Positions 34,588-43,571 of a stretch of 64,000 nucleotides of DNA are shown in pieces (the first letter of the stretch is position 1; every line of letters begins with the position of its first letter). Origin of the DNA: Congregibacter variabilis (GTDB lineage: Bacteria; Pseudomonadota; Gammaproteobacteria; Pseudomonadales; Halieaceae). The notes below the pieces were generated by a model that did not search any database, had not been told where the DNA came from, and saw only the letters and a list, made by a program, of their open reading frames with translations. Location: contig NZ_CP136864.1 of assembly GCF_045689235.1 (NCBI RefSeq), positions 1,550,001-1,614,000 of the forward strand. Reading direction: 5' to 3'. The position numbers and the translations under genes are program-made.

Positions 34588-34758
34588 ATGAAAAGCTGGC
34601 ACAAATGGCTACTTCTAAGCCTATTTTTGTTAGTGCTGGGAGTGATTCAGTTTATCCCCGGTGAACATCCGGTGCCGACATCGGCACCCAATACGCAGCA
34701 AACTGCGCCTCAAAATATGCCGAAGCCCCCTACCGTAGACAGTAGTGACGCAACATAG
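34588..34758 (+). CDS. Small single-pass membrane protein, 56 residues
   Basis: An ATG at 34588 opens a 57-codon frame ending in TAG. The product begins with a basic residue and a strong hydrophobic segment (WLLLSLFLLVLGVIQFIP, residues 7-24), then a Pro/Gln/Thr-rich tail (EHPVPTSAPNTQQTAPQNM, ending DSSDAT) with no membrane features. It looks like a single-pass inner-membrane peptide with a disordered periplasmic tail. A GAGAGAAAG stretch precedes the start. No family is recognised. It lies in the gap between the aminotransferase and cls, on the plus strand. Confidence 0.5.
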   Translation: MKSWHKWLLLSLFLLVLGVIQFIPGEHPVPTSAPNTQQTAPQNMPKPPTVDSSDAT

Positions 34759-34811
34759 AGGCACTCGCATCGATTAGCCATGGATCCTAATTGCGCTGCT
34801 AGAATCAGCTT

Positions 34812-36248
34812 ATGGAACTTAACTATAGTCCCGAAATAATCGGCATCGTTCTCGCGCTAATCTACGTGATGGCGATTGCCAGCGCGATTGATGCCATTCT
34901 TCAGGCGCGTACGGCGCAAGGTTCTATCGCCTGGGTGGTATCACTACTAACGCTACCCTATCTCAGCGTCCCGCTGTACCTGGTGTTTGGACGAAATAAG
35001 TTTGAAGGATACATCCGGGAACGTGCGCAAATAGAAGCCCAGGCAGAGGCGAGATTACAACTTCCCCGGAACGAGCTATTTGACTTCCAGGCTAGCGATG
35101 CATCCAAAGCGTTTTATCGCAGCCTTCAGCGTCTCGCACGCCTGCCGACCGTGCGAGGCAATGCGGTTGAACTGCTCATCGACGGTTACGCGACCTTTGA
35201 CAGTATCGAAGCGGGACTTCGCAGCGCGAACCATTACATCTTGTTTCAGTTCTACATTCTTCGAGATGACGCTCTGGGTCAGCGCCTGGGTAAGGTGCTG
35301 GCAGAAAAAGCACAGGCAGGACTGAGAGTTTGTCTACTCTATGACGAGGTGGGCTCACGCAGCTTTAGCAAAAGCCAGCTGTACAAGAAGCTTCGCCAGG
35401 CCGGTGTGCAACTCGCCGCTTTCAACACCCGGCAAGGGCGACGAAACCGATTCCAGATCAATTTTCGCAATCATCGAAAAGTCGTTGTTGTCGATGGCAG
35501 CAGTGCCTGGATAGGCGGACACAACGTAGGAATCGAATATTTAGGCGAAAGCGAAGAGCGCGGTCCCTGGCGAGATACGCATGTCAAAATTTCAGGCCCC
35601 GCCGTGATTGGCGCCGAACTTACCTTTGCTACCGATTGGTTGTGGGCACGCCGGGAACAACTTGAGATCAATTGGCAGATAGAGCGTGGCGCACCAGGGA
35701 ACTGCTCCGTACTGCTGTTTCCATCGGACCCTGCCAGTGAATTCGATGAGGCGGGATTGATGTTTCATCAGGTGATTACCCAGGCCAAGGATCGCGTATG
35801 GATAGCCAGCCCCTATTTCGTTCCTGATCGGGGCATTATTGCGGCACTGCAGCTCGCCGCGCTACGAGGCGTCGATGTTCGCGTCATGATTCCAAACAAC
35901 GCCGATGGACCAGTAGTTGGCCTTGCGAACTGGTCATTTACCCGGGAGCTGTTACCGGCAGGAGTGGCGGTGTATCGCTATGAGCCCGCGTTCATGCACC
36001 AGAAAGTGTTATTGCTGGACAGGGAGCTAGCCGGCGTAGGAACGGCTAACTTTGATAATCGCTCTTTCCGGCTGAATTTTGAAATCACCGCGCTCGTACA
36101 TGACGAAGGATTTTGCGATGAGGTGGAGACTATGCTACTCAAAGACTTTGGTCAGTCCCGGCTGGTCACCGAAGAAGAACTGGGAAGAAAACCCTTTTGG
36201 TTTCCCCTGGCCACTGCCGCAGCTCGGTTGATGTCTCCGGTTTTATAG
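34812..36248 (+). CDS. cls: Cardiolipin synthase (ClsA type)
   Basis: The 478-residue protein has two N-terminal transmembrane helices (IGIVLALIYVMAIASAI; GSIAWVVSLLTLPYLSVPLYLVFG), then two phospholipase D domains with the HKD motifs NHRKVVVVDGSSAWIGG and FMHQKVLLLDRELAGVGTANFDNRS. It transfers phosphatidyl groups between two phosphatidylglycerols to give cardiolipin in the inner membrane. The length is as expected for ClsA. It stops 6 nt before the convergent AGCS gene. Confidence 0.95.
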   Translation: MELNYSPEIIGIVLALIYVMAIASAIDAILQARTAQGSIAWVVSLLTLPYLSVPLYLVFGRNKFEGYIRERAQIEAQAEARLQLPRNELFDFQASDASKAFYRSLQRLARLPTVRGNAVELLIDGYATFDSIEAGLRSANHYILFQFYILRDDALGQRLGKVLAEKAQAGLRVCLLYDEVGSRSFSKSQLYKKLRQAGVQLAAFNTRQGRRNRFQINFRNHRKVVVVDGSSAWIGGHNVGIEYLGESEERGPWRDTHVKISGPAVIGAELTFATDWLWARREQLEINWQIERGAPGNCSVLLFPSDPASEFDEAGLMFHQVITQAKDRVWIASPYFVPDRGIIAALQLAALRGVDVRVMIPNNADGPVVGLANWSFTRELLPAGVAVYRYEPAFMHQKVLLLDRELAGVGTANFDNRSFRLNFEITALVHDEGFCDEVETMLLKDFGQSRLVTEEELGRKPFWFPLATAAARLMSPVL

Positions 36249-36254
36249 AGGCCT

Positions 36255-37643
36255 TCAGTCAGGCCAGGCCCGACGATCGATATCAAGGTCAGCGTAATCG
36301 TCTGCGTTTAAGCGAGGGGCTTTGCCTTCGCTCAACTGCTGGTCGTAGTCCTTTAAAATCCGCAGGGCCAGCTTTGACATCCACAGTAAGCCTATAAGGT
36401 TCACGACGCCCAAAAGACCCATGGTCAGATCCGCAAACCCAAAGACCGTGGCAAGATCCTGTGCCGCACCCCAGAAGACCAGGGCCAAAACAGTGATACG
36501 AAAAACCGAAAACAGGGTTCGATTGTCTTCACTAAAGTAATTGAGCGCGTTCTCACCCAGATAGTAGTTATACATAATGGAACTAAAGGCAAACATCACC
36601 AGAGCAATGCTCACAAAACTTCCGCCCCAGGCCCCCAAATGCTCCGCGAGAGCGTTCTGGGTCAAGGCCACACCAGAGATAGAAGCATCCCCGGGCTGAT
36701 AAACGTCCGACAGTAAGATGATCAGCGCCGTACAGCTGCACATCACAATGGTATCAATGAATACACTAAAGGCCTGCACAATGCCCTGATTAGCAGGATG
36801 CGGCACATAAGCGACTGCCGCCACGTTGGGCGCGCTACCCAGACCGGCCTCGTTGCTGAACAGGCCTCGCTTAACGCCCTGCATGATCGCCACACCGATT
36901 CCGCCACCCAGCGCCGGATCCAGACCAAAAGCGCTACGCACAATACTGGCAAACGCCGCAGGCACGTCCTGAATATTCAGACCAATCACAAGCAGCGCAC
37001 ACGCGAAGTAACTGACCGCCATTACCGGTACAACAATTTCTGACACGGAAGCGATGCGTTGAATTCCGCCGAAAATTACGAAGCCCAGAAAAGCGACCAG
37101 GGCCAGACCGCTCACCCAGGTTGGTACGCCAAAGGAGACCTCCAGTGAGGTAGCAACCACATAGGACTGCACCGCGTTGAAGCCAAAGCCAAAAGTGATC
37201 AACAACAGCAGCGAATAAATCACTGCCAACCCGCGTTGATTGATTCCGCGCGTGAGGTAGTAGGCCGGACCACCACGAAAAGTGCCATCAGGCTCGTAGC
37301 GTTTGTACAACTGCGCCAGAGAACATTCAAAGAAACTCGTTGCCATCCCCATGAGGCCAATGACCCACATCCAGAAGACCGCACCCGGTCCACCAAGGGT
37401 GATTGCCACTGCGACGCCGGCGATATTGCCGCCCCCAACGCGGCCGGCAACACTGACAACCAGAGCCTGAAACGAGCTGACGTGTCCCTTTTCGTGATGT
37501 AAGGCTGTACCCAACACAGCAAACATGCGCCCGAAGTACCGGAACTGCACAAAACGCGAGGCAACGGTAAAGTACAAACCGATGCCCACAAGCATCACAA
37601 CAAGGACCTTGCTCCAAAGGAGGTCACTCAATATAGCTAGCAT
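36255..37643 (-). CDS. AGCS-family sodium:alanine symporter
   Basis: A 462-residue polytopic transporter of the alanine or glycine:cation symporter family (DagA/AlsT). It has the signature VGGGNIAGVAVAITLGGPGA and VFWMWVIGLMGMATSFFECSLAQLYKR, plus RGGPAYYL. It imports alanine, glycine or related amino acids with sodium. It starts 15 nt downstream of the NSS transporter gene, so the two sodium-driven importers may share a transcript. Confidence 0.94.
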   Translation of the reverse strand: MLAILSDLLWSKVLVVMLVGIGLYFTVASRFVQFRYFGRMFAVLGTALHHEKGHVSSFQALVVSVAGRVGGGNIAGVAVAITLGGPGAVFWMWVIGLMGMATSFFECSLAQLYKRYEPDGTFRGGPAYYLTRGINQRGLAVIYSLLLLITFGFGFNAVQSYVVATSLEVSFGVPTWVSGLALVAFLGFVIFGGIQRIASVSEIVVPVMAVSYFACALLVIGLNIQDVPAAFASIVRSAFGLDPALGGGIGVAIMQGVKRGLFSNEAGLGSAPNVAAVAYVPHPANQGIVQAFSVFIDTIVMCSCTALIILLSDVYQPGDASISGVALTQNALAEHLGAWGGSFVSIALVMFAFSSIMYNYYLGENALNYFSEDNRTLFSVFRITVLALVFWGAAQDLATVFGFADLTMGLLGVVNLIGLLWMSKLALRILKDYDQQLSEGKAPRLNADDYADLDIDRRAWPD

Positions 37644-37658
37644 GATGCTTCCTCGCGT

Positions 37659-39015
37659 CTACTCAGTGACGCCCAAGATAAAAATAACCAGGAGTGCCGG
37701 TGGCACTACATAACGGATAAGGAAGTACCAGATCGCATAGCCAGGGGCACTGAGCGTAGCGAACTCCTCTTTGGAGTGTTCTCGACGCATAAACCAACCT
37801 GCAAAAATCGCGATAAACAAACCACCGAGTGGCAGCAGTATCTGATTAGAGAAGTAGTCCATGACATCGTTGAAGTTTCGATCGCCCACACTTAATCCTT
37901 CCAGAACGTTGTAGGACAAGATGCTCAAGACACTCAAAACAGCGACGGAACCGACCACCACCAAAGCACTGATGTGACGGGACACGCCATAGTGTTCTTC
38001 GATCCAGGCGTTCACTGACTCGACCAGTCCTACCATGGATGTAATGCCCGCTACAGCCAACATCAAGAAGAACAGGACCGCAAATACATAGCCTCCGGGC
38101 ATTTGCGCAAAGGCCACCGGCAACGTTTGGAAGATCAGTCCGGCTCCCGCTGCAGGATCTAGCCCGAAATTGAATACCGCAGGGAATATCACCAAGCCGG
38201 CCAAGAGAGCCACAGCTGTGTCTGCTATGACAATAATCAGCACTGATTGACTGATAGAAATACTACGAGGCAAGTACGATCCATAGGTCATCATGCCGCC
38301 CATGGCAACGCCTATAGAGAAAAACGCCTGTCCGATAGCCGCCAACACCGTGGCGTAGCTCACCTTGCTAAAGTCTGGTGTAAACAGCCACGCAACGGCT
38401 TCCCAAAAACCTCCGGCAAAGATATTGAATCCCGCCAACACCAGCAGCAATACAAACATCAGCGGCATCATGATCGTCACCGCACGCTCAATACCATTTT
38501 TGATGCCCGCGAAGATAATCAGCCCGGTAATGGCGAGTCCTGCGAGGGTCCAAAAAAGCATGCCCCAATTATCAGCGAGGACCGCGGTAAACTGCGCCTC
38601 CGCATTCATCGCGTCAACGCCGGCAAAACCGGTGGTAATAGCCTTAAACAGATACCAAAGCACCCAGCCAACCACCACGGAATAGACGATCTCAATGGTA
38701 AACGCAGCAAGGAGGCCCATGCCGCCTACCCAGCGCCATTGGGGACTGCGCTTACTCTCCTTGGCAACGTTTGCCATAGCGATCGGCGGAGCGGCATCGC
38801 CCCGCCGCCCGATCATCAGCTCGGCCATGAGAATCGGCACACCGATGAGAAATGCACATCCCAGATAGATGAGTACAAAAGCGGCGCCACCGTTCTCACC
38901 GGTTACATAAGGAAATCGCCAGATGTTACCCAAGCCAACGGCAAAGCCCACCGAGGCCATGAAGGAATGCAAATCGAGAGGTCCAGTGCGAGTTCGCACC
39001 GCCGGCTGCCGCCAT
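37659..39015 (-). CDS. NSS-family sodium:neurotransmitter-type symporter, N-terminus frameshifted
   Basis: The body of this SNF-family transporter is intact from ATG 38960 (MASVGFAVGLGNIWRFPY, the TM1 signature) to the stop at 37659, with about 11 transmembrane helices. Upstream the same frame reads an unusual RTRTGPLDLHSF. The expected N-terminus is in the next frame: from ATG 39015, which has GGAG 8 nt upstream, one reads MAAAGGANSHWTSRFAFL, whose WTSRxAFL end joins directly to MASVGFAVG if the one extra base near 38961 is removed. So a +1 frameshift (true mutation, sequencing error or programmed event) separates residues 1-18 from the rest. Without it the -1 frame stops after 29 codons. 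The family imports amino acids or amines with sodium; start codons TTG 39020 or GTG 38999 are the only in-frame alternatives. Confidence 0.85.
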
Positions 39016-39017
39016 AA

Positions 39018-39049
39018 CAAAAACTCCGAGCGTGGGTCAGCCTCGGAGT
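39018..39049 (-). terminator. Rho-independent terminator after the aminopeptidase P gene, overlapping the NSS leader
   Basis: On the minus strand the stem ACTCCGAG (39049-39042) pairs perfectly with CTCGGAGT (39030-39023) around an 11-nt loop and is followed by TTTTTG (39023-39018). It lies 45 nt after the aminopeptidase P stop codon. Its 3' stem contains the GGAG that would serve as ribosome-binding site for the NSS ATG at 39015. Confidence 0.75.
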
Positions 39050-39093
39050 CTACACAAAAGCGTCCAAGGCTTCAGCCAAACTGCAGCGTTTAG

Positions 39094-40887
39094 CTAAGCA
39101 AGTGCTGTCGTGGCGGCGGCAAGCCAATCACGATCGCCGGGGTTCTCCAGACGCTCCATGATTTGTGCTGCTACACGAGCGTGATAAGTATCGATCCACT
39201 CCCGCTCTTCGCTACTGAGCAAAGCAATCTCGATCAATCGCTTATCGAAGGGCACAAGTGTCAGAGCCTCAAACTCCAACATCGGCACTTCCTGCGATGA
39301 AGTGTCCGCTTCACGCACTACACAAAGGTTTTCACAACGAATACCAAAGGCGCCATCTCGGTAATAGCCTGGCTCATTGCTGACGATCATTCCCGGCGCA
39401 AGTGCGGTTGCGTTCCAGGCCTTGGCGATGCGCTGAGGGCCCTCATGGACACTCAAAAACGCCCCTACGCCATGACCCGTTCCGTGGTCATAATCCCGAC
39501 CTGTCTGCCATAGGAACTGTCGTGCCAATACATCCAGGTGGGTACCGGTGGTTCCCTTGGGAAAACGCGCCCTGTCCAGCGCGATGTGCCCCTTGAGGAC
39601 CAGGGTAAACAACTCACGCATCTCCTGAGTCACCTCGCCAACGGCTACGGTCCGCGTTATATCCGTGGTGCCATCAGAATATTGGCCACCACTATCCACC
39701 AAATACAAACTATTGGCTTGCAGCGACGCCGGAGTGTTGTCTTGATGATTGTAGTGACACATAGCGCCGTTGGATGCAGATGCCGAGATCGTGTCAAAGG
39801 AGAGCTCGTGAAAGAGTTCTCCCTCAGCACGTAAAGCACCGAGATGGTCAGATACCTCAGCCTCATCATGGTATCGACCGGCGGCCACCTCCGCGTCGAG
39901 CCAGGCAAGAAAACGGATCTCAGCGACGGCATCACGACGATGGGCCTCTTGCGCACCAGCGACTTCGACGGCGTTCTTACAGGCTTTGGGTAGCAACACC
40001 GGATCTTCGCCAGCCATAAGCGTCGCACCACCGGCTTCCAGACTTAACTGGGTCCACGCGCTTGCCGTAGCTGGATCCGCCAGTACTGTTTTTCCCGTCC
40101 AGGCGCCTAATAACTCGCTGGCCTCACCCTCAGCAATGATCGAAACGCCGCCACCGCAATGCTCATGAAAGCCTTCTGGGACACGCCCTTTGTCTACCAG
40201 CAAATGTAGATCGCCAGAGGCTTCAAGAACCGCACAGCCAAGCAGTACAGGTAATCGTGGAACGTCCCGACCGCGGACATTTAGCAGCCAGCTCACCGAA
40301 TCTGGTGCAAAGATCAACGCTGCATCCGCACCAAGTTCGCCGATGGATTTTCCAAGCCGCTGGCGTTTGCTCAGACTATGTTCCCCGGTGAAGGACTCAT
40401 CCAACAACAAAGCCTTCGCCACGTTCGCCTCGGGGCGGCTCTCCCAGCATTGATCAATAGGATTATCGATGCTCAGGACGAGCTCTATACCCGCTGCTCC
40501 CAAGACCTTGTTTGCCTGTTGGTACCAATCGAGGGTACACATGCGCGGGTCGAGAAGAACCTTGCTACCGGCATCGAGCTGCTCGGTCAGCCAAGACAAT
40601 GGCGGCTCTTCTATAAGACGGCGATATTCATACTGCTGGCCATCAACCTGACGACGCACCTGCACGGTGTAGCGACCGTCGGTGAATATCGCCGCGTTGT
40701 TTGTCGTAACAACGGCCATGCCTGCGGAACCAGTGAAGTCCGTGAGCCAACGCAAACGCTCATTGTGAGCAGGAATATATTCGCCAAGATACTCGTCCGC
40801 TCGAGGCACGCAAAAGGCATCGACCCCGCGAGACACGAGCTCTTTGCGCAAAGAATCCAGATTCGCTTTCTGACTCGCAGCTGCCAT
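39094..40887 (-). CDS. pepP: Aminopeptidase P family protein (Xaa-Pro aminopeptidase)
   Basis: A 597-residue M24B metallopeptidase. Three regions are visible: two creatinase-like N-terminal domains (about 1-310) and the C-terminal pita-bread catalytic domain with metal ligands in YLVDSGGQYSDGTTDITRT, HGVGAFLSVHEGPQ, ISNEPGYY, and FGIRCENL. The three-domain size of about 600 residues corresponds to the eukaryotic-type APP1 form rather than the 440-residue E. coli PepP. It releases N-terminal residues before proline. I start at ATG 40887; GTG 40896 is possible. It follows rubredoxin by 23 nt. Confidence 0.94.
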   Translation of the reverse strand: MAAASQKANLDSLRKELVSRGVDAFCVPRADEYLGEYIPAHNERLRWLTDFTGSAGMAVVTTNNAAIFTDGRYTVQVRRQVDGQQYEYRRLIEEPPLSWLTEQLDAGSKVLLDPRMCTLDWYQQANKVLGAAGIELVLSIDNPIDQCWESRPEANVAKALLLDESFTGEHSLSKRQRLGKSIGELGADAALIFAPDSVSWLLNVRGRDVPRLPVLLGCAVLEASGDLHLLVDKGRVPEGFHEHCGGGVSIIAEGEASELLGAWTGKTVLADPATASAWTQLSLEAGGATLMAGEDPVLLPKACKNAVEVAGAQEAHRRDAVAEIRFLAWLDAEVAAGRYHDEAEVSDHLGALRAEGELFHELSFDTISASASNGAMCHYNHQDNTPASLQANSLYLVDSGGQYSDGTTDITRTVAVGEVTQEMRELFTLVLKGHIALDRARFPKGTTGTHLDVLARQFLWQTGRDYDHGTGHGVGAFLSVHEGPQRIAKAWNATALAPGMIVSNEPGYYRDGAFGIRCENLCVVREADTSSQEVPMLEFEALTLVPFDKRLIEIALLSSEEREWIDTYHARVAAQIMERLENPGDRDWLAAATTALA

Positions 40888-40910
40888 TTCGTTCACCGCC
40901 GTGTTATTGA

Positions 40911-41084
40911 TCAGATCTGCTCGAAGTCTTCTTTACCCACACCGCAGTCGGGGCATAGCCAGTCTTCCGGAACATCTTCCCAAAGTGTTCCAGCAGGAAT
41001 TCCATCGTCAGGCCAGCCCTCGGCCTCATCGTAAATCAAGCCACAAACAATGCATTCAAACTTGCGAAAGGACTGTTCACTCAT
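40911..41084 (-). CDS. Rubredoxin
   Basis: A 57-residue iron protein with both CxxC pairs: CIVCGLIYDEAEGWPDDGIPAGT and WLCPDCGVGKEDFE. It is a small electron carrier, often partnering alkane hydroxylases or rubrerythrins, none of which are seen here. I start at ATG 41084, with GGAG 10 nt upstream; an in-frame upstream start would add a non-family N-terminus. It is followed by aminopeptidase P. Confidence 0.95.
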   Translation of the reverse strand: MSEQSFRKFECIVCGLIYDEAEGWPDDGIPAGTLWEDVPEDWLCPDCGVGKEDFEQI

Positions 41085-41137
41085 AGTGTTCTGATCTCCG
41101 AATACCACAATTAAAAGAAAAGCTTCGTTGGTGGGGC

Positions 41138-41899
41138 TTAAGAGCCCGGCGACAGTTCGCCATCAAGGCGCAGACGGTAGCCATTTTTTTCGGGGCTGGC
41201 AATGAGTGAAAGCGCCTGCGCCAGCTCAGCGTCAAACTCCTGCCCCGAACTTTCGATAAACAAATCTATAGCGTAACGCCGCTCATTAAGTGTCACCGCC
41301 CCGGTTGCCTGCACGGGGCCGCTCAGAGTAACAATATCGGCCCGTGTCTGTTTCTCAGCTGGGCTCGTGAAAGTAGCCACATAGTTACCCAGCACCCGTC
41401 GACCACCCGGAGACTGCCAGGCAGCATCCTGCCAAACAAGGCGTCCATCGGCGCGCAACAAATCATTCGCCCGTACGGTAACTTCATCAAAGAGCAATCC
41501 GAGACGCCCCTGCAACTCCACGGGCAACACCTGCTTTAAAAGAGCTGCATTGAGATTCACATCCACTGCCCGCAGTTCGAGACTGTCGCCATCCAGCTGC
41601 AGCGCTAAACTGGCTCTTTGATCTCCCCACACACTGCTCACCTGAACCCGGGGCGTTAGTCGGAGCAGGCTTAATGGCGCAATTTCCCAGCTGAGCTGTC
41701 CTAAATGAAAATTGGCCCCCGGGAACGTCAAGCGCGCCCGCGACGCTGTTCCTGCGCGGAGCGTTCCGGCAACACCTGAAATCTGTATAGTTTGGCTATC
41801 AAGAAAATATGGCAGTAATCGGGCGGGCATGTTCAAGCCCAGAATGAATAACAGCAGCGCAATGCCGACCAGCGCCGGAAGCCAAAAACGCGGTGTCAT
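41138..41899 (-). CDS. gspN: Type II secretion system protein N
   Basis: A 253-residue protein with one N-terminal transmembrane helix (WLPALVGIALLLFILGLNMP) and a soluble periplasmic part with the family pattern GTLRAGTASRARL, LGQLSWEIAPLSLLRLTPRV. GspN is an inner-membrane-anchored, non-universal T2SS component. It is the last gene of the gspC-N operon and overlaps gspM by 4 nt. Confidence 0.88.
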   Translation of the reverse strand: MTPRFWLPALVGIALLLFILGLNMPARLLPYFLDSQTIQISGVAGTLRAGTASRARLTFPGANFHLGQLSWEIAPLSLLRLTPRVQVSSVWGDQRASLALQLDGDSLELRAVDVNLNAALLKQVLPVELQGRLGLLFDEVTVRANDLLRADGRLVWQDAAWQSPGGRRVLGNYVATFTSPAEKQTRADIVTLSGPVQATGAVTLNERRYAIDLFIESSGQEFDAELAQALSLIASPEKNGYRLRLDGELSPGS

Positions 41900-42375
41900 T
41901 TAAATGCAGCTACGCGAAGGGTGGCGCTGACGACACCGGCATTACTGGTTTGGCTGAGCGATACATCATCTACCCGCAAACCCTGAAGCGTCTCTAGCTC
42001 GTAGATCCAGCGCAAAAAAGCCTCTAAAGGAGCCGACTCAAAGCGAAGCTGCACTGAGCCCTGGCTGTTTGGCTGAAGACGACTCACCCGAAGAAGATAG
42101 CGACTGGCGCTTTCGTTTAACGACGCACTGAGATTCACCGAGGACGCAGTCCCGCCGTCACTTTGCGCACCGCGCAGCGACTGAATCTCTGTAGCCATGG
42201 CATCTACTCGCTGCAGCACCGCCGCGGTTGCGGCGTTCCGCGCTGATAGCTCTTGTCTTGCCTGTCCCAGAGGACGAACAACAAACAGTACGACCACATA
42301 GACAAAAACCACCGACAACATGATCAGCAGTGCCAGTTGATCACGCAAAGAAAAACGCTCAAACCAATCCTTCAT
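41896..42375 (-). CDS. gspM: Type II secretion system protein M
   Basis: A 159-residue inner-membrane protein with one N-terminal transmembrane helix (LALLIMLSVVFVYVVVLFVVRP), a coiled-coil segment (ARQELSARNAATAAVLQRVDAM) and a C-terminal ferredoxin-like domain. GspM pairs with GspL in the inner-membrane platform of the T2SS. It overlaps gspL and gspN by 4 nt each. Confidence 0.92.
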   Translation of the reverse strand: MKDWFERFSLRDQLALLIMLSVVFVYVVVLFVVRPLGQARQELSARNAATAAVLQRVDAMATEIQSLRGAQSDGGTASSVNLSASLNESASRYLLRVSRLQPNSQGSVQLRFESAPLEAFLRWIYELETLQGLRVDDVSLSQTSNAGVVSATLRVAAFK

Positions 42376-43571
42376 GGGCGATCTCCAATGCGTAGCCGCG
42401 CCCGGACGCGGTCACCGCTTCGCGAGGAGCTTTCGAGACTTGCTATAAAACCTGCAGCCTCAAGAGCAACCCTGAGAGTTTCGACATCGGCAAAATTGGC
42501 GGCCAATAAATTAACCCGCAACTCGGCATTACGTTGGCTGTAACTGAGGCTGGCCAAAACCAAGTCGCTATCGGGAGAAAACAAGTCGCCCAGGGGCGCA
42601 AGCAAACCCGTGAAGGTGGTTCCGGTGCCGCCCCCACGCAAACTGTCCAACTGCCTTTGAAGCTGCTTCTGCGCATCCACAACCGCCCCGCGAGGATTGA
42701 CCTGGCGATAAACCGATTGGATCTCTGTGCGCAAAACGAGGTTTTCGCGCTCAAGGCGTCTCAAATCCAACCATCCCGAGAGTAGGTGAATACTAAGCGC
42801 CACAAGCGTTAAGGCTGCGACCTTACGCCACTGACTCCACCATTTCGCATAGGGCAGCTGTGGCGCAAATTCCCCCTGCAACAGATTGATACCTGTTTCA
42901 GTCTGATCATGAAGCAATAATGCTGAAGCTAGCCCGCCCTTGCGCCACTGCGTGCTCACAGCTCCCAGAGGCGCTAGCAGCGCAAGATCTGCAGCCTCGT
43001 CCTGACCATACACAATGACACTCTCTGCTGGCGACTCGTTACCCAGGGTTTCAAGCAACATCGGTAGCAGAGCATTTTCAATACGAGTCCCCAGGCTGCG
43101 ACCGTAGCGTAGCAAGGTGCTGTCCTTCTCGAGCACCAGCGTCCATTCCCCGGGTGACCAGGGCAGCAGAAGCGGCTCAGGGACCCAGGGCACAAGACTC
43201 GCAAACTCTCCCAGGATCTCCTGCCAGTTTTGCATGGACTGACGATCCACCATGGCTACCGCGTAATGGTCTCGATCCAAAGACATGCGCGCGAAGTGCA
43301 CACCGTCGATACTGTCAGAGAGTGATTCCTCAAGCATAAAAGGCAGAGACGCGCCCAGGTGTTTGCGCTCTTCCGGGCTGACTGCCAGTTCCAATAAGCG
43401 AGCTTCGGAGCCCGGAACAGCAAACACCACACCGTGTCCTTTATGAGCCAAACTCTGCCGCAGGCGATCCTTTTGCTCAGTTGCGTCATGGCTCAAGGCA
43501 TACACCTCCCCCGCATCCAACCAATGCAGGGCATCACCCCGAAGGAAAAGCACGCTTAAATTGTCGCTCAC
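42372..43571 (-). CDS. gspL: Type II secretion system protein L
   Basis: A 399-residue bitopic protein. The cytoplasmic part (1-about 245) is actin-like and in this system binds GspE; a transmembrane helix (WRKVAALTLVALSIHLLSGWL, about 246-266) and a periplasmic ferredoxin-like domain follow. The order and size match GspL. The GTG start shares GTGA with the gspK stop. Confidence 0.93.
   Translation of the reverse strand: MSDNLSVLFLRGDALHWLDAGEVYALSHDATEQKDRLRQSLAHKGHGVVFAVPGSEARLLELAVSPEERKHLGASLPFMLEESLSDSIDGVHFARMSLDRDHYAVAMVDRQSMQNWQEILGEFASLVPWVPEPLLLPWSPGEWTLVLEKDSTLLRYGRSLGTRIENALLPMLLETLGNESPAESVIVYGQDEAADLALLAPLGAVSTQWRKGGLASALLLHDQTETGINLLQGEFAPQLPYAKWWSQWRKVAALTLVALSIHLLSGWLDLRRLERENLVLRTEIQSVYRQVNPRGAVVDAQKQLQRQLDSLRGGGTGTTFTGLLAPLGDLFSPDSDLVLASLSYSQRNAELRVNLLAANFADVETLRVALEAAGFIASLESSSRSGDRVRARLRIGDRP

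Noticed and set aside
36250..36265. GGCCT/AGGCC hairpin between cls and the AGCS gene as a two-way terminator
   Set aside because: The five-bp stem is short and no T-run follows in either direction.
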